Below, piece by piece: positions 58,574 through 64,000 of a stretch of DNA of 64,000 bases; the stretch's first letter is position 1, and each line of letters starts with the position of its first letter. Origin of the DNA: Empedobacter brevis_A (GTDB taxonomy: Bacteria; Bacteroidota; Bacteroidia; Flavobacteriales; Weeksellaceae); the NCBI RefSeq assembly GCF_965118635.1, contig NZ_CBCPHV010000005.1, positions 209,175 through 273,174 of the forward strand, written 5' to 3'. The notes under the pieces are model-generated. The model saw nothing but the letters and a program-made list of their open reading frames with translations, did not search any database and was not told the DNA's origin. The position numbers and the translations under genes are program-made.

Positions 58574-60538
58574 ATGTTTAAAAATATATCAAAAAATCGT
58601 TATAGTATTTTACTATTTTTCAGTTCGTTATTTATACTAATTTCGTTTGTTCTACGCCTAATTTTTGCGATTTGGGTAAAAAGCGATTTCGATTGGAATA
58701 TCAGCTCTTTATTGCATACTATTTTTTATGGATTAGTGTACGACATTAGTGTTGTAAGCTGTTTTACGCTATTCTTGTCCTTTTATTTTATGGTTTTACC
58801 AAACAAATTCGTCAATTCATTATTTGATCGAATTTTTCTGTATTTCGTTTATGCATTGTATTTGGTTATCATTTATTTCACATTTTTTGCAGAAATTACT
58901 TTTTGGGACGAATTCAAAAGTCGATTCAATTTTATTGCAGTCGATTATTTAATTTATACATACGAAGTTGTAAAAAATATACAAGAATCCTATCCTTTAC
59001 CAATTTTGATTGGTGGAATTGTTTTGATTACTGGCTTAACTATTTTTGCAACAAAAAAAGGAAAGTTTTTTTATAATACATTTCATAATAAACCAAAAGC
59101 AAGTCAAAAAGTTGGTGTTTTTCTTTTTAATTTAATCATTGTACTTATTTCGTTGTTCTTTTTGAATAATGATAGTAGTTCAACTTCAGAGAATCGCTAC
59201 AACAATGAAATCTCAAAAGCTGGAATTTTCTCTTTCTTTTCTGCTTTCCGAAATAATCATTTGAAATATGATGAACATTATAAATCTATTCCGATTGAAG
59301 ATGCTTTTACAATCATAAAATCTGAATTGAAAGATTCGAAAACAATTTTTGATCAACAATTTAAAAATCCAATACGAAGAACAATCTTAGCGAATAATCC
59401 TTCGCAAGCTGAAGAAAAACCAAATGTTATTTTTGTCTTAATGGAAAGTATGAGCGCTTCTTTTTTACAAGAACAGTTCAACGGAAAATCTATCACTCCA
59501 AATCTTAATGATATTGCAAAAAATAGTATCTATTTTTCTAATATGTATGCCAATGGAACGCGTACCGTTCGTGGAATGGAAGCTGTTACGTTATCTATTC
59601 CTCCAACTCCTGGAAATAGTATTGTGAAACGTGTTGATAATCAAAACTTGTATACAATTTCGAATGTTTTCAAAGCGAAAGGTTATCATAATATGTTCTT
59701 TTATGGTGGAGATGGATATTTTGATAATATGAATGCATTTTATGGCGGAAATGGCTTTGATATTTATGATCGTGGACGAGGAAGTGTGTTAAGTGATAAA
59801 ATCAATACAAATCGTTTTAACATCAATGATGATGAAGTAACTTTTGAAAATGCTTGGGGAATTGCTGATGATGATATTTACAGAAAAGTAATAAAAGTTG
59901 CTGACGAAAAATACAAAACAAAACAACCATTTTTCGCATTCGTTATGTCAACTTCAAATCATAAACCTTATACATACGAAGATGGAAAAATTGATATTCC
60001 TTCTGGAACAGGTCGTCCTGGCGCTGTAAAATATTCTGATTATGCCATTGGAGATTTAATTAAACAAGCCAAAACAAAACCATGGTTCAATAATACTGTT
60101 TTTGTATTTATTGCCGATCATTGTGCAAGTAGCGCTGGTAAAGATGCAATTGATATAAAAAATCATCACATTCCTGCTTTCATCTATAATTTGAAATCGC
60201 ATGCAAATGAAAATGTAACCAAAGAAGTATCTCAAATTGATATTTTCCCAACTTTATTTTCATTGTTCAATTGGAAATATACTTCTCAATTTTATGGAAA
60301 AGACATTTTTGATCCTCAATACAAATCACGTTCTTTCGTTGGAACCTACATTAAATTAGGAATGAAAAAAGGTGATGATGTTTCTATTTTATCTGACCAA
60401 AAGAAAATTAATCAATACAAATGGATTAATAAAAATCTAATCGATACGAAAATCGATCCTGTTTTTGAACGTTCGATTATTTCAAATTATCAAACAGCCG
60501 ATTATTTATTTAGCAATCATTTATTAAATGAAAAATAA
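58574..60538 (+). CDS. LTA-synthase/OpgB-type membrane sulfatase-fold transferase
   Basis: A 654-residue membrane enzyme with five or so N-terminal helices (to about 200) and an extracytoplasmic alkaline-phosphatase-fold domain (283-600). The metal and nucleophile residues are visible: E291 (VLMESMSAS), T331 in NGTRTVRGMEA, D515-H516 (FIADHCASS) and H531/H532. These match LtaS, OpgB and relatives that transfer phosphoglycerol or phosphoethanolamine from a phospholipid and leave diacylglycerol. Acceptor unknown: lipid A, capsule or a glycan. Overlaps the diacylglycerol kinase gene by 11 bp. Confidence 0.9.
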   Translation: MFKNISKNRYSILLFFSSLFILISFVLRLIFAIWVKSDFDWNISSLLHTIFYGLVYDISVVSCFTLFLSFYFMVLPNKFVNSLFDRIFLYFVYALYLVIIYFTFFAEITFWDEFKSRFNFIAVDYLIYTYEVVKNIQESYPLPILIGGIVLITGLTIFATKKGKFFYNTFHNKPKASQKVGVFLFNLIIVLISLFFLNNDSSSTSENRYNNEISKAGIFSFFSAFRNNHLKYDEHYKSIPIEDAFTIIKSELKDSKTIFDQQFKNPIRRTILANNPSQAEEKPNVIFVLMESMSASFLQEQFNGKSITPNLNDIAKNSIYFSNMYANGTRTVRGMEAVTLSIPPTPGNSIVKRVDNQNLYTISNVFKAKGYHNMFFYGGDGYFDNMNAFYGGNGFDIYDRGRGSVLSDKINTNRFNINDDEVTFENAWGIADDDIYRKVIKVADEKYKTKQPFFAFVMSTSNHKPYTYEDGKIDIPSGTGRPGAVKYSDYAIGDLIKQAKTKPWFNNTVFVFIADHCASSAGKDAIDIKNHHIPAFIYNLKSHANENVTKEVSQIDIFPTLFSLFNWKYTSQFYGKDIFDPQYKSRSFVGTYIKLGMKKGDDVSILSDQKKINQYKWINKNLIDTKIDPVFERSIISNYQTADYLFSNHLLNEK

Positions 60539-61415
60539 AATTATTTTTATCATCAATCCTATTGCAGGAAAAGGACAAGGACAACTAATTGAAAATGATA
60601 TTCAACAATATTTCAAGAATAAAAATGTTGATTTCGAAACTTATTTGACTAAAAATAGCGGACATGCAACCGAAATAACAAATCAAGTTCTTGCCAAGAA
60701 TCCTGATATAGTAGTTGCTTGTGGCGGCGATGGAACTATTAATGAAGTTGCACAAGCTTTGATTGGAAGTTCTGTTGCTTTGGGAATTATTCCGATTGGT
60801 TCTGGCAATGGATTGGCTGCTAATTTGCATATTCCAAAATCGACTATAAAAGCTTTTGATACGATTCTTGATGCAAAAATCAATAAAATTGACGCGGGAA
60901 AAATCAACGAAAATTACTTTTTCAGTAATATGGGATTGGGAATTGATGCAGATGTGATTAACAATTATGCGCAAAACAAAACGCGAAACTTTTTGGGTTA
61001 TGTAACAGCGAGTACAAAAGCAATTTTTAACTTTCAACCGAAAAAATTCAAGATTGAATTGGATGATCAAGATACATTAGATGATGATTTTTATTTTGTA
61101 TTCTGCTCCAATTCTAACGAAGCTGGTTATGGCATTTCATTTTCTCCTAATGCAAAGTTAAATGATGGAAAATTAGACTTTCTTGCCGTAAAAAAGCTTA
61201 ATTTTATACAGCAAATTCAATTTTCGGCTAATGTTTTAGGAAAACGAATTGAGAAAATGAAACAAGCAAAAGTTTTGCAAGTAAATTCAGTAAAATTCAA
61301 CTCAAAAGAACCTAAAACAGTTGCGCAAGTTGATGGAGAAGCTGTTATTTTTAACCAAAATTCTATCGAAGTTTCGATTGTTCCGAACGCTTTGAATGTT
61401 ATTGTTCCGAATTAG
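60528..61415 (+). CDS. Diacylglycerol/lipid kinase (YegS/DgkB type)
   Basis: A 295-residue DagK-fold soluble lipid kinase. The ATP loop GGDGT is at 66-70, GSGNG at 91-95, and the start reads IIFINPIAGKG-like (IIFIINPIAGKGQG). Family members phosphorylate diacylglycerol or related lipids. In Gram-positive bacteria DgkB recycles diacylglycerol released by LtaS. The 11-bp overlap with an LtaS-like gene makes the same recycling logic likely here, with phosphatidic acid re-entering phospholipid synthesis. Substrate inferred from context. Confidence 0.9.
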   Translation: MKNKIIFIINPIAGKGQGQLIENDIQQYFKNKNVDFETYLTKNSGHATEITNQVLAKNPDIVVACGGDGTINEVAQALIGSSVALGIIPIGSGNGLAANLHIPKSTIKAFDTILDAKINKIDAGKINENYFFSNMGLGIDADVINNYAQNKTRNFLGYVTASTKAIFNFQPKKFKIELDDQDTLDDDFYFVFCSNSNEAGYGISFSPNAKLNDGKLDFLAVKKLNFIQQIQFSANVLGKRIEKMKQAKVLQVNSVKFNSKEPKTVAQVDGEAVIFNQNSIEVSIVPNALNVIVPN

Positions 61416-61418
61416 AAA

Positions 61419-62102
61419 ATGAACATACCAAAAGTTTTAATTGTTGAAGACGAATTGGGAATTGCCAATTTTATTTTTCAAGGTTTAGAAGAAGAAAACT
61501 TATCGCCAACGCATTGTTTAAGTGGCGAAGATGCGTTATTGAAAATAAACAAAGAGAAATTTGATGTTATTTTGTTGGATTGGACAATGTTAAACATTTC
61601 AGGATTAGAAGTTTGTAAAACAATTCGAACGACTGAAAATCCAAATGAAAATACACCAATTATTTTTATCACTGCAAAAGATACAGTTCAAGATACAATT
61701 GAAGGATTGAACGCTGGAGCAAACGATTACATTAAGAAACCTTTCGATTTCAATGAATTAGTTGCACGAATTAACGTTTATCTTCGTCAGAATGAATCGA
61801 ATAACATTTTGAATTTCGGAAATATTTCATTAAATACAGAAACTCATCAAGCTTTTTTAGACAACAATTTGGTTGAATTAACATTGAAAGAATTTCAACT
61901 TTTGGTTTATCTTTTCAAGAATAAAAACCGAATTTGTACGCGAAAAGAAATTATTGAAAACGTTTGGGATATTCATTTTGATTACGATACAAGCGTTATA
62001 GATGTTTTTATTAATGCGATTCGTAAAAAATTAAATCTAAAAAAAGACGATCCACGTCTCCATACAATTCGTGGCGTTGGTTATATTTCGAAAGATGTTT
62101 AA
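61419..62102 (+). CDS. OmpR/PhoB-family response regulator
   Basis: A 227-residue regulator. The receiver domain has D10/D11-type acids (IVEDE), phospho-acceptor Asp54 (ILLDWTML), Thr85 and Lys107 (YIKKPFD). The C-terminal winged helix (about 130-227) has LTLKEFQLLVYLFKNKNRIC, TRKEIIENVWD and RGVGYI. It follows the lipid kinase by 3 bp and overlaps the kinase gene by 8 bp. The direct-repeat box upstream of the operon suits this family, so autoregulation is probable. Confidence 0.95.
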   Translation: MNIPKVLIVEDELGIANFIFQGLEEENLSPTHCLSGEDALLKINKEKFDVILLDWTMLNISGLEVCKTIRTTENPNENTPIIFITAKDTVQDTIEGLNAGANDYIKKPFDFNELVARINVYLRQNESNNILNFGNISLNTETHQAFLDNNLVELTLKEFQLLVYLFKNKNRICTRKEIIENVWDIHFDYDTSVIDVFINAIRKKLNLKKDDPRLHTIRGVGYISKDV

Positions 62103-63483
62103 AAAATTATCCGTTAAAAATAGAATTGCGCTTTTCTATAGCCTTGCTTTTTCGGTTGTTCTACTGGTTATCTTTTATTTGATTTATTTTTCTGTTAACC
62201 GTGGTATCAACAAAACAATGTACGAAACATTGGAGGAAGAAATTAATAGCCATATTGAATACGTTTTACATGAACCTACTTTAGAAAACTATGTTCAACC
62301 GCGCGAATGGGAAGAAGTAGAACATACAGATATTGCTTTAAATCCTGTTTTTATATCGATATATGACAAAGATTTTAATCTAATTGAGAGTTCTCCGAAC
62401 TTGGTTCAAAATAAATTGGATTGGAATAAAGAAGAAGCCGAAAAGAAACCTTTTTATGCTGAATACAACTCGATTCAATTACTAATTTCTCAAGCTAAAT
62501 TAATTCATCACGGTGAAATTGTTGGATATATAGTTGTTGGAATTTCGACCAAACACAACCAATTAGCATTGGATTATTTGAAAACAGCTTTGCTTCTTAT
62601 CTTTCCTATTTCGGTTTTATTGACTTTTATTTTCGCTCGTTTTATTGCCTCAAAATCTATCAAACCATTATTCAACGTTATACATACTGCGCAATCTATT
62701 ACAGAAAATAATCTATCAGAACGTATTGCATTACCCAAAAATAAAGATGAATTATTTCAACTCTCAACAACAATTAATTCACTTTTAGATCGACTAGAAT
62801 TTCAAATTGTAAAAGCAAAACAATTCTCTGCCGATGCTTCGCACGAACTTCGAACTCCTTTGGCGATTATAAAAGGAACTTTGGAAATTTTGATTCGACG
62901 CGAACGCTCGCCTGAACAATACAATAAAAAAATAGATTATACGCTGAAACAAGTCAAACGTTTGGATCGTTTGGTGGAACAATTTTTATTGCTTTCGCGA
63001 GTAGAAAATAATAGTTTGGAACTAAAAACTTCTTTATTTGAAGTGAAATCAGAAGTTTTAAAATCAATTGAACGTTTTGATGTTTTATTGCAAGAAAAAG
63101 AAATTTCAATTTCTACAGATCAACTTCAAATCTATGAAATAGAGAATTATCAAGCTTTTTTTGAAATCATAATTGATAATATTTTATCAAATGCCATCAA
63201 ATATTCGAATCTACAAGGCGAAATAAATATCTGCTCTAAAATCGAAAATAATTCTTACAACCTTATTTTTGAAGATAATGGAATTGGAATGAATGACGAA
63301 GATTTGAAATTTGTACAAGAACGATTTTTCCGAATTAAAAATGATTCAACATTCAATATTTCAGGATCTGGATTAGGATTAAATATTGCTTCGCAATTGG
63401 CAAAATTGTCAGCGATTGAAATGCGAATCGAGAGCAAACATAATGTTGGAACAAAAATTATTTTGAGTTTGAATAATAAGTAA
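62095..63483 (+). CDS. Membrane sensor histidine kinase (HAMP, HisKA, HATPase)
   Basis: A 462-residue sensor from the ATG at 62095; an upstream GTG at 62071 would only add residues overlapping the regulator. Two membrane helices (about 12-35, 162-185) flank a 125-residue periplasmic domain. A HAMP-like linker is followed by the H-box FSADASHELRTPLAI (His250) and an HATPase with IIIDNILSNAIKYS, EDNGIGM and SGSGLGLNI. The periplasmic domain has several acidic residues (EEVEHTDIA), suggestive but not proof of cation or peptide sensing. Cognate of the overlapping OmpR-type regulator. Confidence 0.94.
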   Translation: MFKKLSVKNRIALFYSLAFSVVLLVIFYLIYFSVNRGINKTMYETLEEEINSHIEYVLHEPTLENYVQPREWEEVEHTDIALNPVFISIYDKDFNLIESSPNLVQNKLDWNKEEAEKKPFYAEYNSIQLLISQAKLIHHGEIVGYIVVGISTKHNQLALDYLKTALLLIFPISVLLTFIFARFIASKSIKPLFNVIHTAQSITENNLSERIALPKNKDELFQLSTTINSLLDRLEFQIVKAKQFSADASHELRTPLAIIKGTLEILIRRERSPEQYNKKIDYTLKQVKRLDRLVEQFLLLSRVENNSLELKTSLFEVKSEVLKSIERFDVLLQEKEISISTDQLQIYEIENYQAFFEIIIDNILSNAIKYSNLQGEINICSKIENNSYNLIFEDNGIGMNDEDLKFVQERFFRIKNDSTFNISGSGLGLNIASQLAKLSAIEMRIESKHNVGTKIILSLNNK

Positions 63484-63665
63484 AATCAGAATTGAGTTAA
63501 CTTTCTATTCATTGTAGTCAAACTATTTATTTACATTCTGATTATATATATGCTTTTCTAATTTTTAAAGTCCACTTTTTAATGAAAATTACATCAAATA
63601 ATTCAAGATAAAAAAAATCGATTTTCATAATTCATTTCAAATACATTACATACACTCTACAGCCA
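63484..63665. other. Non-coding spacer downstream of the kinase gene
   Basis: A/T-rich, no gene seen. A 9-bp inverted repeat AATCAGAAT/ATTCTGATT (63484-63492, 63535-63543) with a 42-bp gap directly follows the kinase stop; it is too loose to call a terminator. Confidence 0.3.
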
Positions 63666-63687
63666 TTATCCTGCCTTTATCCTGCCT
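63666..63687. repeat. Two tandem copies of an 11-bp repeat
   Basis: TTATCCTGCCT occurs twice back to back, followed by a partial TTAT. It lies 12 bp before the heptanucleotide array and hints at a slippage-prone site. Confidence 0.75.
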
Positions 63688-63698
63688 TTATGTAGGGA

Positions 63699-63830
63699 GT
63701 AAGCGGTAAGCGGTAAGCGGTAAGCGGTAAGCGGTAAGCGGTAAGCGGTAAGCGGTAAGCGGTAAGCGGTAAGCGGTAAGCGGTAAGCGGTAAGCGGTAA
63801 GCGGTAAGCGGTAAGCGGTAAGCGGTAAGC
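63699..63830. repeat. Heptanucleotide tandem array, GTAAGCG x 18.9
   Basis: 132 bp of perfect GTAAGCG repeats, 18 full copies plus GTAAGC, with no visible variation. At 57% G+C it stands out from the surrounding AT-rich DNA. All plus-strand frames are stopped by TAA; the minus strand is open but has no start. It is intergenic, 215 bp after the sensor kinase. Confidence 0.97.
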
Positions 63831-63881
63831 AAAATTAAAATTTTGAATTAGAAGTTGTTTCTTATTTTCATTTTTTATAAA

Positions 63882-63889
63882 TAATTTTG
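63882..63889 (+). promoter_or_regulatory. -7 box before the partial gene at the right edge
   Basis: TAATTTTG, exact TAnnTTTG, 29 bp before an ATG at 63919. A TTG is 24 bp upstream, longer than normal. Confidence 0.4.
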
Positions 63890-63918
63890 TTATTTTGAAT
63901 TAAAATATTGAAATTTAA

Positions 63919-64000
63919 ATGCTTAAAACAAGAAATCTCTTACTTTCATTTTTTTACTCATCTAAAAAAACGAAACAAAAAAAGATGCCGACAGTAGACT
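63919..64000 (+). CDS. Possible gene start, cut by the window edge
   Basis: ATG at 63919 opens a frame to the window end: MLKTRNLLLSFFYSSKKTKQ and seven further residues. The N-terminus is hydrophobic then Lys-rich. The promoter-like box upstream supports it, but 27 residues are not enough to assign a family. A second in-frame ATG is at 63985. Confidence 0.35.
   Translation, partial: MLKTRNLLLSFFYSSKKTKQKKMPTVD

Noticed and set aside
60585..61070. Minus-strand open frame of 161 codons
   Set aside because: It is the complement of the diacylglycerol kinase gene, with Ile/Phe/Ser-rich content typical of an antisense shadow.
63699..63830. Open minus-strand frame through the heptamer array (repeat of RLPLTAY)
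   Set aside because: No start codon and no coding sequence on either side; a 7-bp unit read in rotating frames is not protein-like.

Overview
The window is about one-third G+C and gene-dense, and it looks like chromosome of a flavobacterium (Bacteroidota, class Flavobacteriia), probably near the Weeksellaceae (Empedobacter/Chryseobacterium side). The evidence is TAnnTTTG -7 promoter boxes with TTG about 19 bp upstream, no Shine-Dalgarno usage, a gliding-motility/T9SS type B C-terminal domain, BshA (bacillithiol), the rlmD-DUF6452-DUF6048 neighbourhood, and TPR-type sensor kinases. The genus is inferred, not read directly. No rRNA, tRNA, CRISPR array or transposase gene was seen.

Layout. 1-3.1 kb: a truncated SGNH hydrolase and a minus-strand cluster of an Lgt-fold membrane protein, two tiny membrane proteins and a Tes/MJ0619-type radical SAM enzyme. 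3.1-6.2 kb: menaquinone genes (menB, an isochorismate synthase, a MenI-like thioesterase) with an acyltransferase. 6.3-8.5 kb: a PspC-domain membrane protein and its PadR regulator, with a palindromic operator. 8.7-12.3 kb: secreted S1/P1 nuclease, Hsp20, M28 peptidase, rplS. 12.4-14.9 kb: three tandem PPK2 polyphosphate kinases. 15-16.5 kb: a copper/SCO1 operon. 16.5-21.7 kb: an MdaB-like oxidoreductase with a divergent LysR regulator, a TPR histidine kinase/response regulator pair, an extra 53-residue microprotein gene with a structured leader and a four-copy 11-bp iteron array, and an unknown gene. 21.7-25.5 kb: sulfate activation (cysD, cysN) plus a siroheme-synthase-N/TSUP fusion, preceded by a leader peptide and terminator that look like an attenuator. 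25.6-32.2 kb: rlmD and its lipoprotein neighbours, lon, bshA. 32.2-35.1 kb: a GH3/beta-lactamase-fold gene split by a frameshift at an A9 run. 35.2-40 kb: TerC, diheme cytochrome c, rlmF, a CbpA/CbpM chaperone pair, VF530. 40-57.7 kb: purine biosynthesis in two blocks (purN-purH-purD and purL-purC-purF-purM), separated by SlyD, a PIF1-like helicase and a 1330-residue secreted T9SS protein. 58.1-63.5 kb: an LTA-synthase/OpgB-type sulfatase, a diacylglycerol kinase and an OmpR-type two-component pair. 63.7-63.8 kb: a 19-copy heptanucleotide array.

The main regulatory discoveries are a guanine-type purine riboswitch in the purL leader, a leader-peptide attenuator before cysD, a CTTAAG-N5-CTTAAG box before the sulfatase/kinase/two-component operon, and shared CTGACA/TGTCAG motifs with sigma54-like elements before lon and cbpA. 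The purine riboswitch would let guanine control the purLCF(M) block. The sulfatase is expected to release diacylglycerol, which the adjacent DagK enzyme can recycle, with the co-transcribed two-component system as the likely controller.
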